Below, in pieces: positions 17,178 through 26,570 of a stretch of DNA of 64,000 bases. The notes under the pieces are model-generated. The model had not been told where the DNA came from and did no database searches. It saw only the letters and a program-made list of their open reading frames with translations. The stretch spans positions 99,202 through 163,201 of the forward strand of contig CAZRCZ010000008.1 of the NCBI GenBank assembly GCA_964598765.1. The letters are read 5' to 3'. Position 1 is the stretch's first letter. Each line of letters opens with the position of its first letter. Both the position numbers and the translations under genes were made by a program. Source of the stretch: CAZRCZ01 sp964598765. GTDB taxonomy: Bacteria; Sumerlaeota; Sumerlaeia; MVZB01; JAJFLK01.

Positions 17178-19235
17178 TCAATCCTGATACAAGGCGCGCT
17201 CGTTGGGTTTGATTTCAATCGGCAAAAGACGGGGATAAAAATCCACTCCCGACAGCCCCGCTCCGCCCGTGATTTCAAAGGGAAAAGGAAGGCGGTTCAA
17301 TTCCCGAAGACCGCGCTTATTGCGGTCGTTCTCGTCGAGGCAGAATCGAATCCACCTTTGCAATTCGGAGGAATCATCGGACAGAGCGACGGGTTGCTCG
17401 ATGACCTTATGCTCACCGTTTATTTGAACGCCATACCGGAGTTGAACTTTCGCGGGTTGACTCCCCTCGCTCAGAATGGCAATGCCGTATTGTTCGACTT
17501 CGCCGTTCCCGCTTTCGCCGTCAAACCATTCTGTTCTGAGTGAGGTCCCCGGTGGAAGCCGATCACCGAACCAATCACGAAAAGTTTCCCATGAAATACG
17601 GATTTCAATTTTGTCGCCGCGGCGTGGATTGCGTTTCATTTGACGTTCGGCCGTTGCGGATAAGCTCGAATCGGGGACAAGCTCCATGACTTTTTTGAGC
17701 CATGCTTCCCTCCTCGGATCGTCCGGCGGGAGCAATTCGGCTTGCGACAATATGCGCCGCGCCTCGGCGTTGGTCAGGCTCGCGTCTTTTTTTGCGTCCA
17801 GAAGATCGAACCTTTTCAGGAGCGCGCGGGATTGATCAAATCGTCCTTCCCTTTCATAGACGCGCGCGAGCCGCCTCGCCAAATCGGGTGAATCCGGGTG
17901 AGACGGCGCAAGGCGAAGAAATTCCGCCGTCGCGTCGAGCGGCTCGTCGGCGGGAGGAGGGGGACTGAAGTAGGCTATTCCGCCGCGATAGGCCGTTTCA
18001 AAAACGTAAAAGACACCGACGCCCGAAAGCGCGTTCCACATTTGCGCGAGCCGGGACGAAAGCGTGTAAGCCCGTTCGCGCGTCGTTTCCGGTCCAAGAA
18101 AAATGAACCGCGCGAGATCGGCGCGGCGCGACGCATGCGCCCGCGCCAGTCTCAACTCCACGTTGTATTGCGGATTCAGAAGAAGCCCGCGAAGCCAATC
18201 CGCCTCGTGTTCATTCGCTTCCGATTCGGCAAGTGTCGAGGCAATGTCGCGCGTGACCTTCACGCGATCCGCATTCTCGCCATTCAAGATGGAAAGCGCG
18301 GAGACCAATAACTTTTCTTCGTCGCTCCAATGCTTCTCATTCGCTCCTTTCTCCAAAGCGTCGGTTTTGGAAGACGACGCCGCGCGCAAGAGATCGGGCG
18401 CATTAAGAATTACAGGAGGAGCGCGGTCCGGATATCCCACTTGATCCGACGCAACCGATTCGCGCCCGCGTCGCGCGATTTCGCGCTCGGCTTCGAAGCG
18501 CGTTGGTTCGGCCTTGCTCCAGTCCGGTTTTCGCCCCAACGCTCCGCGCGCGTAGAAATTCGCCGAATCGGGATCGTCATGTTTCAACGCCCATTGGGCG
18601 CGTTCCAGATCCACGGCGGCCAGAGCGTCGTTCACGCGGATTTCCAATTTCGCCATTCGGTCTTGATCCCGACGGTCGCTCCGTCCTTCGCGCTCCTGAT
18701 CTTGCAACGCTTTGTAAAGTCTCCGCTCGGCAACGGTGACTTGTTTGGGTCCAAAGACCGCAAAGACAGCGTCCACGCCCAGTTGTCCGGCGGCCTGTAT
18801 GTTTCCCAACAAAACACGTGTCGCGACATAGGCAAGCCGATTGAACCCTCCCGCGTAAAATCCGTAGCGTCGGATGAACTGTGCTTGACGGCTTTGAAAT
18901 TTCGCGTCCGACGCCAAATCCTGAAGCGCAATCCGACGCAGGGAATCGGGAATGGGAAGGGCCAGCAACGCCCGCAATGATTCCTCATCGGTGCGGCCGT
19001 TGCCGTGAATGGACTCCCGAAGGTAAACGCTCCAAGGATCGGCGGCGTTGGTTGGTTCTGCTTGTGAAGAAGTCGCGGATGCAGTCGTGGGCCGATCATC
19101 GGTGAGCCAACCGCGAATCAAGGCAAGCCGTTGATCGGTTTCGGCGGCGGAATCTTTCGGAGAGGCAATCAGCACCGCAAAGCAGGATACAAAAAATAAC
19201 GGAAACGGGAAGATGCTCCGCTTGCGCGGACTCAT
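17178..19235 (-). CDS. Exported TPR/alpha-solenoid-like protein
   Basis: A signal peptide (residues 1-31, to KDSAAE) leads into an alpha-helical region of TPR-like character (LARRLARVYEREGRFDQSRALLKRFDLL) and a C-terminal beta-rich domain (KIEIRISWETFRDWFGDRLPPG, VQLRYGVQINGE). Its start codon overlaps the stop of the upstream GT39-like gene by four bases (ATGA), so the two are translationally coupled and probably work together at the envelope. No catalytic motif was found and no family name can be given. Confidence 0.65.
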   Translation of the reverse strand: MSPRKRSIFPFPLFFVSCFAVLIASPKDSAAETDQRLALIRGWLTDDRPTTASATSSQAEPTNAADPWSVYLRESIHGNGRTDEESLRALLALPIPDSLRRIALQDLASDAKFQSRQAQFIRRYGFYAGGFNRLAYVATRVLLGNIQAAGQLGVDAVFAVFGPKQVTVAERRLYKALQDQEREGRSDRRDQDRMAKLEIRVNDALAAVDLERAQWALKHDDPDSANFYARGALGRKPDWSKAEPTRFEAEREIARRGRESVASDQVGYPDRAPPVILNAPDLLRAASSSKTDALEKGANEKHWSDEEKLLVSALSILNGENADRVKVTRDIASTLAESEANEHEADWLRGLLLNPQYNVELRLARAHASRRADLARFIFLGPETTRERAYTLSSRLAQMWNALSGVGVFYVFETAYRGGIAYFSPPPPADEPLDATAEFLRLAPSHPDSPDLARRLARVYEREGRFDQSRALLKRFDLLDAKKDASLTNAEARRILSQAELLPPDDPRREAWLKKVMELVPDSSLSATAERQMKRNPRRGDKIEIRISWETFRDWFGDRLPPGTSLRTEWFDGESGNGEVEQYGIAILSEGSQPAKVQLRYGVQINGEHKVIEQPVALSDDSSELQRWIRFCLDENDRNKRGLRELNRLPFPFEITGGAGLSGVDFYPRLLPIEIKPNERALYQD

Positions 19236-21073
19236 GGTTTGGATGCCGCAGGGGCCTTGGCTTTGCCGCCGCTCGCGGGTTTAGGTTTGGGAACCGGTGT
19301 ATTTTCGGCGGGCGGTTCTTCACCCTTCGGTTCTTCGGTGGACGATTCCGCAGGGGCTGTTTCAGTTGCCGGTTTCTTGGCGGGTCGCGGCTTGGCCGAG
19401 GACATCGCTTCCGCCGCTTGCTTTTTTCCTTCTTCCTTAACCTTTTCTTCCTCTTGCATGGCCTCTTCGACGGTCAAAACGCGCAGAACCGAAGTCTCAA
19501 ACAGTTGCGTTCGATACCGCAGATACCACGCCAGCGGATTAGTGTGCGTAAACGGCTCCATCATGATGTCGGGCAGAAGCGGAAGCGAAGCGTAAGCGAA
19601 TGTTTTGACTTCCTTGGCCGGGAATTGGCTGATGACTTGCTCCTTGAGGTTCTTCACCTGCGCATACGCCTTCCGGTCCAAGAGAGCGTCTTTCACGCTT
19701 TGATATGCGGTCCAGCCACCGGGGCCGGCGATCTCTTTGGAGAACGTCGCCGCGCCGTAAAAACTGGAAAGGACAATGTAGTCGCCCCCCTGCGGCGCGC
19801 CGAACTCGAAACGCTCAATTTTTCTCCCGCCGCTCCAGTATTGGAGTTTGGCCGAACCAATCTCGGCGTTGTAGGTCTCGTTGCTGAAAATCCGCGCGTC
19901 TTCCGGGACATTCGCCTTGACGAATTTTCCCGCTTGCTTGAGGTCAATGAACGGATTGCCCTGATAGAACGCCACGAGCGCGGAAAAAATCAAGGCGTGT
20001 CCGAGGGTCGGAATGGCCAAGGCAAAAAAACGTCCGCGATGTTTTTCGCAATGCTTTTCCCAAACCGCCATGCCGTGCCCGGCCAAGATCACGATGAACG
20101 GAACCACCGGAAGAAGGTAGCGCGATTGATAGGCGGAAAAAATTGAGTGCATGATGAGAAGTCCCAGCGTCAGGTAACCCGCCGCGATCACGCTTTGCGC
20201 GATTCGCTTCGTGGCGAAGTTGACGCGAAACAATCCATAGAGAAAGAAGCCGAAAATTCCGTAGCCGATGAAATAAGGCCCAACCAAGACAAATTGCTCA
20301 AAATAATAGAGATAATCCAGCAAGGTTTGACTCAAACTTGAACTCGTTCGCGCGACCATTTGTGAAACGTGTTTGTTCAACGCGCCGACAAGCCAGACCA
20401 ACGGCACGGCCCAAGGAATGAGGGTCAACAAAGGATGAAATTTTGGAGGGGTGGCGAATTCCGCCTTTGTTTTTCCGAACCGCACGATCACCGCGATTAT
20501 GAGGGGCAGGAGAAGAATTCCCTGATAGCGAGTCAGCGAAGCCGCGACTCCGGCAAGCGACGCGGCCAACAGCCAGTTCGTTCCCGACTTCGCGTCTCCC
20601 TTCGGTTTTTCCTTGGTTTGCTCATAGAGGGCCGGCCAGATTGCCCGTGCCGCGAGAATTAACGACGCGAGCGACGCCATCCAGAGCGCCATGAAGGTTG
20701 CGTCGGTCTGGGGTTGCAAACTCCACCGCAAGGGAATCGGGCTGATGGTGTAGAGCAACACGGCCATCATCGCCGCGCGCGCGCCGAAGAGCCGCCGCGC
20801 CATCGCCTCCAACGGCAGAACGGTCAAGGACCCCGCGATGATCGAAATCAACCGCGCCGATCCTTCCAAGCCCAACAGTGGAATCCAACCAAGAATATAG
20901 GCTAACGCCGTGTAAAGCGGCGGCCAAAACGTGAGGCCATGCTGGAACGCCGTGATTTGCAGAATCGCATCGGTGTAGGCTCCTTGGCTCACCGGGAGCC
21001 AAAGAAGACGCCAGACGAAATTCACGCCGACCAGCGCCAAGGCGATTTGAACGGGTTTCAGTTGTCGGGCCAA
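19232..21073 (-). CDS. GT39/PMT-like multi-pass glycosyltransferase
   Basis: A TTG at 21073 preceded by GAGGGGGAA is the likely start. The protein has about ten membrane helices in the first 420 residues. The N-terminal loop has QGAYTDAILQ and QPQTDATFMALW, positions where GT39/ArnT/PMT-type enzymes carry acidic catalytic residues. This superfamily transfers sugars or mannose from polyprenyl-phosphate donors to proteins or lipids in the periplasm. The last 75 residues are a Glu/Lys/Pro/Ala-rich tail that is unusual for the family. With many Thr/Ser-rich surface proteins nearby, O-glycosylation of linkers is an attractive but unproven role. Confidence 0.75.
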   Translation of the reverse strand: MARQLKPVQIALALVGVNFVWRLLWLPVSQGAYTDAILQITAFQHGLTFWPPLYTALAYILGWIPLLGLEGSARLISIIAGSLTVLPLEAMARRLFGARAAMMAVLLYTISPIPLRWSLQPQTDATFMALWMASLASLILAARAIWPALYEQTKEKPKGDAKSGTNWLLAASLAGVAASLTRYQGILLLPLIIAVIVRFGKTKAEFATPPKFHPLLTLIPWAVPLVWLVGALNKHVSQMVARTSSSLSQTLLDYLYYFEQFVLVGPYFIGYGIFGFFLYGLFRVNFATKRIAQSVIAAGYLTLGLLIMHSIFSAYQSRYLLPVVPFIVILAGHGMAVWEKHCEKHRGRFFALAIPTLGHALIFSALVAFYQGNPFIDLKQAGKFVKANVPEDARIFSNETYNAEIGSAKLQYWSGGRKIERFEFGAPQGGDYIVLSSFYGAATFSKEIAGPGGWTAYQSVKDALLDRKAYAQVKNLKEQVISQFPAKEVKTFAYASLPLLPDIMMEPFTHTNPLAWYLRYRTQLFETSVLRVLTVEEAMQEEEKVKEEGKKQAAEAMSSAKPRPAKKPATETAPAESSTEEPKGEEPPAENTPVPKPKPASGGKAKAPAASKP

Positions 21074-21273
21074 GAGCGGAATTCCCCCTCAGAAATTGAA
21101 TCAAAAAAACCGTCAAGAGTTTGCATGGCTCGCTTGGAACTTGCAAGCCGATTAAGGTTTTTTTTCGAGGGGGGACCGCCCCACGGAATTCATGAATTCG
21201 GCAAATCCCCGTGCGCCTTAATCCCATCTACCGTCGCCTTGACCTGTCGTCGCGTCGCCCCCCCGCCGCGTCG

Positions 21274-21310
21274 TCGTGTCTTCTTCGCGTCTTTGTGTTC
21301 AATTTTCTCC
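21274..21310 (+). repeat. Solo half of the CACCAAG/CACAAAG-type intergenic palindrome
   Basis: The sequence around GTGTCTTCTTCGCGTCTTTGTG is one arm of the dispersed inverted-repeat family also seen at 30925-31000, 56847-56972 and 58351-58450. No matching arm lies on the left. It ends 27 bp before the permease start codon. Confidence 0.55.
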
Positions 21311-21337
21311 AATTTCGGCGTATAATCCCAGCCGCGT

Positions 21338-22483
21338 ATGACTTTCCGCAGATTCATCGTCAAGAACGCCTTCCGTAACAAGCGCCGGACCGTGCTAACC
21401 ATACTCAGTATCGGATTCTCGCTGTTTCTTTTGATCCTCCTTCGCGCCGTCGTCGAGATGTTCTCCAATCCGCCGCAAAGCGACGATTCCCATCTTCGCG
21501 TGATCGTCCAGCGGTCCACAACGTTCGTGGACCAGATGCCGATCTCGCATCTGGCCAAGGTCCAAAAAGTCGCCCACGTCAAACAGGCTATTCCATTCCA
21601 GATTTATCCCGGCATTTACAAGGACCCGAAAAATTTCTTCGGTTGCGGCGCGGTTGATCCGGCGGGGATGTGGGAGATGTTTCCCGAGATGAAGCTGAGC
21701 GAGGCGGCCCGGCAGGCGTTCCTCACCAATCGCCGCGGAGCCATCGTCGGCGATCAACTCATGGCGCGGTTCGGGTGGAAGGTCGGCGAGCGTGTCACCC
21801 TTCTCGGCTCGATTTTCCCGGTAGATTTGGACTTCGATGTCGTCGGAACGTATCACTCCGATCTGGCCAATCAGAGCGACAATTTTTGGTTTCGCCTCGA
21901 TTATCTCAGCGAGGCGCTCGGCAATCCGGGGACTATCGCCATGATTTGGGTCAAGGCCGACTCCGCAGAGGCCATTCCGGGGGTCATTGACGCGATTGAC
22001 ACGATGTTTCACAACAGTCCCGCCGAGACGCGCACGCAAACTGAAAAGTCGTTTGTCCTTGGCTTCCTCTCCATGATGGGAAACATCAGGGTCCTTATGG
22101 GATCCATCGCGGCGGTGGTGATTTTCACGATGATCTTGGTCGTGACCGGCACGATGAGCATGACGATCCGCGAGCGCATCCGCGAGGTCGCCATTCTCAA
22201 ATCCATGGGGTATCCGCGGGGCCTGATTTTCAGCATGATCCTCGGCGAATCGGCGTTTATCGCGTTGATCGGAGCGGTCTTGGGGTGCGGCGGCGGAACG
22301 ACCCTTCGTCATCTAAACCTGAGCGCCCTGACGGGCGGTTTCATCCGCGAATTTCCCGTTTCCCCTCCGACCTACGCGCTCGCGGTGGTCGTGGGATTGC
22401 TTATTGGATTGATTTCAGCTTTGTCCCCCGCGTTTTCGGCCTCACGCATGACGATCACCGAGGCGATTCGGCGGATAAACTAG
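21338..22483 (+). CDS. ABC transporter permease, MacB/FtsX family
   Basis: An N-terminal membrane helix (RRTVLTILSIGFSLFLLILL) is followed by a MacB-type periplasmic core domain (about residues 45-235) and a three-helix FtsX domain (RERIREVAILKSMGYPRGLI, ending SPAFSASRMTITEAIRRI). It is therefore a complete MacB/LolC-type permease of 381 residues. These work with a cytoplasmic ATPase to drive export or mechanotransmission across the envelope. No ATPase gene is adjacent, so the partner must be encoded elsewhere. Confidence 0.85.
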   Translation: MTFRRFIVKNAFRNKRRTVLTILSIGFSLFLLILLRAVVEMFSNPPQSDDSHLRVIVQRSTTFVDQMPISHLAKVQKVAHVKQAIPFQIYPGIYKDPKNFFGCGAVDPAGMWEMFPEMKLSEAARQAFLTNRRGAIVGDQLMARFGWKVGERVTLLGSIFPVDLDFDVVGTYHSDLANQSDNFWFRLDYLSEALGNPGTIAMIWVKADSAEAIPGVIDAIDTMFHNSPAETRTQTEKSFVLGFLSMMGNIRVLMGSIAAVVIFTMILVVTGTMSMTIRERIREVAILKSMGYPRGLIFSMILGESAFIALIGAVLGCGGGTTLRHLNLSALTGGFIREFPVSPPTYALAVVVGLLIGLISALSPAFSASRMTITEAIRRIN

Positions 22484-22564
22484 GGGAGTCAATTGAAGTG
22501 TTTCGTGGACGGAGTGGACACGGTGGACGTTGTGGAAAAGAATTGGAGCGGGGAAAACAACGAG

Positions 22565-23962
22565 TTAAGCGATTTGACTGGCCGAAAGGCCTGCTTCAGT
22601 CTCCGCGAGTGATTTTTCGAAAATTCCTAAAGCGGTTTCCGCGTCCCTCCGCGTGATGATGAGCGGGGGAGAAAACCGGATCGCCGATTCGCCGCATCCG
22701 AGAAGTAACAATCCTCTGCGGAAACAACCTTGGATGATCGCGTCGCGCTCGGCGACGGCCCATTCGCGCGTCGAACTGTTTTTTATCAATTCGACGCCGA
22801 TCATCAGTCCTTTTCCGCGCACGTCCCCCATCAGGGGATGACGCTTTTGCATTTCGCGCAGGTGCTCCAAAATCAGATCGCCCATTTTGGTGGCGTTCTC
22901 GATCAAGCCCTCCTCCAATAGGGCAATCGTTTCCAGCGCCGCCGCGCAAGAAACCGGATTGCCGCCGAACGTGCTGGCGTGCGAGCCTTTCTCCCAATCC
23001 ATGATTTCCGCTTTGGCGATCATTGCGCCGAGCGGCAAACCGGAGGCGATTCCCTTGGCGAGACAAATAATGTCCGGCTCAACGCCCCAATGCTCGATGG
23101 CGAACATTTTGCCCGTGCGTCCCATGCCCGTTTGAACCTCGTCCACGATGTAGAGGATGCCGTATTTTTCCGCCAACGCCTTGAGTTGGCGGTGGTATTC
23201 GGGAGGCGGAACAACGTAACCCCCTTCGCCTTGAATCGGCTCGACGATGATCGCGGCAACTTCATCGGGCGGAACGGTCCTGTGAAAAAGGACGTTCTCA
23301 ATGTAGCTCACGCATTCGATTTTGCATGACGGATAAGTAAGGTTATAAGGACAGCGATAGCAATAGCCGTAGCCGACGTGCTCGACGTCGGGAACCAGCG
23401 GATCGAACAGATGGCGTTGCGTGATCTTGCTGGCGGTGAGCGAAAGCGCGCCCATCGTCCGTCCGTGAAACGCGCCGAAGAAAGCGATCATGTGGGGACG
23501 CTTCGTATGATAGCGGGCCAGCTTGAACGCCGCCTCGACCGACTCCGCGCCGGAGTTGGTGAAAAAAACTTTTTTCGGCGAATTGCCCGGAGCGATTTGC
23601 GCCAACTTGCGCGCAAGATCGCGCTGACCCGCGTAATAAAAATCGGTTCCCGACATGTGCATTAGCTGAGTCGTCTGGTCTTGAATCGCCTTGACGACGC
23701 GCGGATGGCAATGTCCCGTCGCACAAACGGCGATTCCCGCCGTGAAATCCAAAAAGACATTGCCGTCCACGTCCTCGATCACAGCGCCTTCGCCGCGTCG
23801 AACCGCGAGCGGATAGTAGCGCGTGTAGGACGGCGACAAATACTGTTCGTCGCTCGCGATCAGTTGGTTGGCTTGTGGCCCCGGCAATTCGGTCCGTAGA
23901 TCGGGGACTTTGGGATAACTGCGCGGCGGAATGAGATTGTTTGCTTGATTACGGGTTGACAT
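22565..23962 (-). CDS. Class III PLP-dependent aminotransferase (acetylornithine/GABA type)
   Basis: The 465-residue protein has the fold-type I class III pattern: TNSGAESVEAAFKLAR (phosphate contact), FHGRTMGALSLTASK, EPIQGEGGYVVPP, the DEVQTGMGRTG metal-like loop and the PLP lysine K303 in LAKGIASGLPLGA. A cysteine cluster CYRCPYNLTYPSCKIEC (C201, C204, C213, C217) marks the subgroup that includes archaeal-type 4-aminobutyrate or amino-acid racemase-like enzymes. Substrate cannot be fixed from sequence; acetylornithine, GABA or a hydrophobic amino acid are all possible. The gene stands alone between unrelated neighbours. Confidence 0.88.
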   Translation of the reverse strand: MSTRNQANNLIPPRSYPKVPDLRTELPGPQANQLIASDEQYLSPSYTRYYPLAVRRGEGAVIEDVDGNVFLDFTAGIAVCATGHCHPRVVKAIQDQTTQLMHMSGTDFYYAGQRDLARKLAQIAPGNSPKKVFFTNSGAESVEAAFKLARYHTKRPHMIAFFGAFHGRTMGALSLTASKITQRHLFDPLVPDVEHVGYGYCYRCPYNLTYPSCKIECVSYIENVLFHRTVPPDEVAAIIVEPIQGEGGYVVPPPEYHRQLKALAEKYGILYIVDEVQTGMGRTGKMFAIEHWGVEPDIICLAKGIASGLPLGAMIAKAEIMDWEKGSHASTFGGNPVSCAAALETIALLEEGLIENATKMGDLILEHLREMQKRHPLMGDVRGKGLMIGVELIKNSSTREWAVAERDAIIQGCFRRGLLLLGCGESAIRFSPPLIITRRDAETALGIFEKSLAETEAGLSASQIA

Positions 23963-23990
23963 GTTTCTGTCCCGGACTTCATGGCTCTGC

Positions 23991-26360
23991 CTAATATAAT
24001 ATCACAAAATTCCCGTCCGGTTTGGCGACGGCGGCAACCAAGCCCCAAACCGGCAGTCCCGATTTTCGTCCCGCTTTGACGGTCGGTTTATCGTTGGCGT
24101 CGTAGAGTTGCCAACAAAACGGATCGCCGTTGCGTCGGCCTGTTCCCTCGGTCCAGACCATCAATTTTTCTCCCTTGGCGTTGGCGACGACGACCGGATG
24201 TTTGCGCGAGGTTCCCGGTTCGGCGGGGGCGATAATGGGCTTGATTCCCTTGCCCGCTGTCTCGACCAATCCGTAATGCACCTCACCCTTTGTTTCCCAC
24301 GAGGCGAAAATTTTCGAGTCGGATTCGCTCAGGAAGTAACTGCTCATCGGACAAGTTCCCGTTTTCCACTCGTCAATTTTCGCATCGGTGAACGTCGCGC
24401 CGTGATCGCGCGAAACGAGCAAGGTGTTGTCCCGATGGACTCCCTCTCCGGCGGCGCGATAGAAGATGTAGAGGTTTCCCTTGGCGTCGGCGAAGGCGCG
24501 CAGACCGCAACATCCGCACGCGCCGGTGGGATTGGGATTGGCCTGCTTCTCGGGGGCAAAGGTTCCCCCGTCGTCGGAGGATCGGGCGATATAAACCGCG
24601 CGGAAAGCTTCTCCGGCTTGATTCCCCTTGGCGTGCCAGACCGCATAGACATTGCCCTCGGCGTCCGCCGCGATGGACCCGCCGCCATCAAGCCCTCGCG
24701 TCGAGGTGGCAAGATTCCGTTCCGGCTCGAACCCCGTTCGCTGATCGTTCATCCGCGCATAAAGGAAGGGATCGGCTCCCTCCGGACCTTTGGTCTGGGC
24801 GATGTAAGAACCATTCCAACCGACGTGCAGGCGTCCCCCTTTGCCCAACGCGACCTGCGCGTTGCGCATCGCGCCCGTCGAGGTCGCGCTACCATCCTGA
24901 CTGTTGACGCGAATGGGATCGGAAAATTTCGCTTCTCCCGGTTTCATCCGAACGTAAAAGAGATCGCCCTTATCGGTCTCCCCTTTGAAGTAAACCAAAT
25001 GAATCGTTCCGTCCGCTTCGGCGACGGCTTGCGGTTGAATGCCTTCGTTTGGCGTTCGCAGGATCGTTATTTCGGTGGTGGTCGCCGTTCCCGTCTTGGC
25101 GATGGTCGGTTCCGGAGGAGGGGGAATTTTCATGGTAAATTTCGCGTTGTATTCCTGATTTCCCAATGCGATCCGAAGGGAACCGATTTCAAGAGCGTCC
25201 CGATCCTGTTTGATTTCGATGCGGAATTTTACTGCAGGAGCGTCAATTTTCGCCGTTGTTAGCGGAATTTCAGGAACGCCCTTCATGACGGCTTCCACTT
25301 TTGAGGCGCTCCAATCGGCGAAGATCAAAGTTGGCGCATCGCCACTCCTGTTTAGCCAAAGTGTGTAGCCCCCCGCCTTGATGCTCTGTCCGCCGAAATG
25401 CAAATCCACTTCAGTCCTTAAGGTGGCGGTTTCATCCGCGCCCAACGGCGCAACCGAATGTTCCCATGCTTTCGGCGGGTTTCTCCGAGGTTGTCCATAT
25501 TCGACGAAAACAATTTCTCCCTCGGCGCTCATCTTTGCCAAAGTTCGCCCCTTGCGAACGCCCTCGACCGGACTTTGGACTTGCCCGCGCGCGACGTCGA
25601 GTTGGCCGGTAATGAACCCTCCGTGTCTTTCCAAGTCCAGCGAGCTGACCATCTTAGTCCCCACCAAATCCATCGTGTAATTCAGATTGAGTCCGTTCGC
25701 GGTTTTCTTGATTTGTGTGACGGTGGAACTTCCCCACGGCACGGGGCGCGTCAATTTCGCAATGGCTTTACCGTCCACGTCGCTGATCGCGCATTGAACC
25801 TCCGTCTGTCCCCCCATCGAGCTTTCCCAACGGAGGACCCACTCCCCAAGAAATTGTTTGGCATCGGAGGCCGGAAGAGTCGGAGCGCCGACGCTCTTCA
25901 TCAGAATTTCCTGAATATCTTTTTTCAGCGTCGCCTCGCTTGGGCTTCCCGCTTTCGCGCCGCGGAACCCATCCTTGGTTGTCGAGGTGACGAACGGAAA
26001 ATCCCCCTTGAAAATGTCTCCCTCGACGCGAATGGAAATGCGGAACGGCATCGGCTTATTGAACATTTCGAGCCTGAAGTTAAAGACGTGATTCGGCCCC
26101 TCGACTGCAATGTTATTGAGTTTGGCTTCCCCGATCTCGGTCGAGATGGTTCCGGTGAGATGGTCGCCGGTTTGCTCCACCTTGAGCGTCGCGTATTGCG
26201 GATCGCCCGGAAAACCGATGATGGCCGTCGTCCAAGTCCCGATCAAGGCGTTCAAGTCGGCTTGGGATTCCGCGGACAAATCTTCCGCGGCAAAGACAAT
26301 GATGGGAAGAAGAACGGCGAATCTTAATTTCGGAAGGAGTCGGATTAAGTAGAAAAGCAT
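23991..26360 (-). CDS. Exported sialidase-like propeller protein with DUF2911-like domain
   Basis: A signal peptide (residues 1-31) precedes lipocalin-like small beta domains (about 35-300), a DUF2911-like region (HSVAPLGADETATLRTEVDL, about 315-420), and a six-bladed sialidase/BNR-type propeller (about 450-789). The propeller has repeated Asp-box-like turns (SRDHGATF, SSDDGGTF) and the motif GACGCCGLRAF, seen in a widespread uncharacterised sialidase-like family. Catalytic Arg triad residues of true sialidases are not evident, so enzymatic activity is uncertain. It is transcribed divergently from the Gfo/Idh gene across 210 bp. Confidence 0.7.
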   Translation of the reverse strand: MLFYLIRLLPKLRFAVLLPIIVFAAEDLSAESQADLNALIGTWTTAIIGFPGDPQYATLKVEQTGDHLTGTISTEIGEAKLNNIAVEGPNHVFNFRLEMFNKPMPFRISIRVEGDIFKGDFPFVTSTTKDGFRGAKAGSPSEATLKKDIQEILMKSVGAPTLPASDAKQFLGEWVLRWESSMGGQTEVQCAISDVDGKAIAKLTRPVPWGSSTVTQIKKTANGLNLNYTMDLVGTKMVSSLDLERHGGFITGQLDVARGQVQSPVEGVRKGRTLAKMSAEGEIVFVEYGQPRRNPPKAWEHSVAPLGADETATLRTEVDLHFGGQSIKAGGYTLWLNRSGDAPTLIFADWSASKVEAVMKGVPEIPLTTAKIDAPAVKFRIEIKQDRDALEIGSLRIALGNQEYNAKFTMKIPPPPEPTIAKTGTATTTEITILRTPNEGIQPQAVAEADGTIHLVYFKGETDKGDLFYVRMKPGEAKFSDPIRVNSQDGSATSTGAMRNAQVALGKGGRLHVGWNGSYIAQTKGPEGADPFLYARMNDQRTGFEPERNLATSTRGLDGGGSIAADAEGNVYAVWHAKGNQAGEAFRAVYIARSSDDGGTFAPEKQANPNPTGACGCCGLRAFADAKGNLYIFYRAAGEGVHRDNTLLVSRDHGATFTDAKIDEWKTGTCPMSSYFLSESDSKIFASWETKGEVHYGLVETAGKGIKPIIAPAEPGTSRKHPVVVANAKGEKLMVWTEGTGRRNGDPFCWQLYDANDKPTVKAGRKSGLPVWGLVAAVAKPDGNFVILY

Positions 26361-26570
26361 GACGTTAGCTCCGGTTGATGCATGTTCTGCTTAAGGATGC
26401 TACCGCCTCGCGCTCGGTTTAGCCAAGCGAAGTTTGGTTTGGAGGATCATGCCGCAAAGCGCAAAAAGGACGATTGAAAGCATTGATTTTGCGCCGCTCC
26501 CGCTTCACAATCAGAGGGTTGCCGATATGGGAATTAGAACTGATCCGCTGAACAAGGGAGAGCATTGCCG

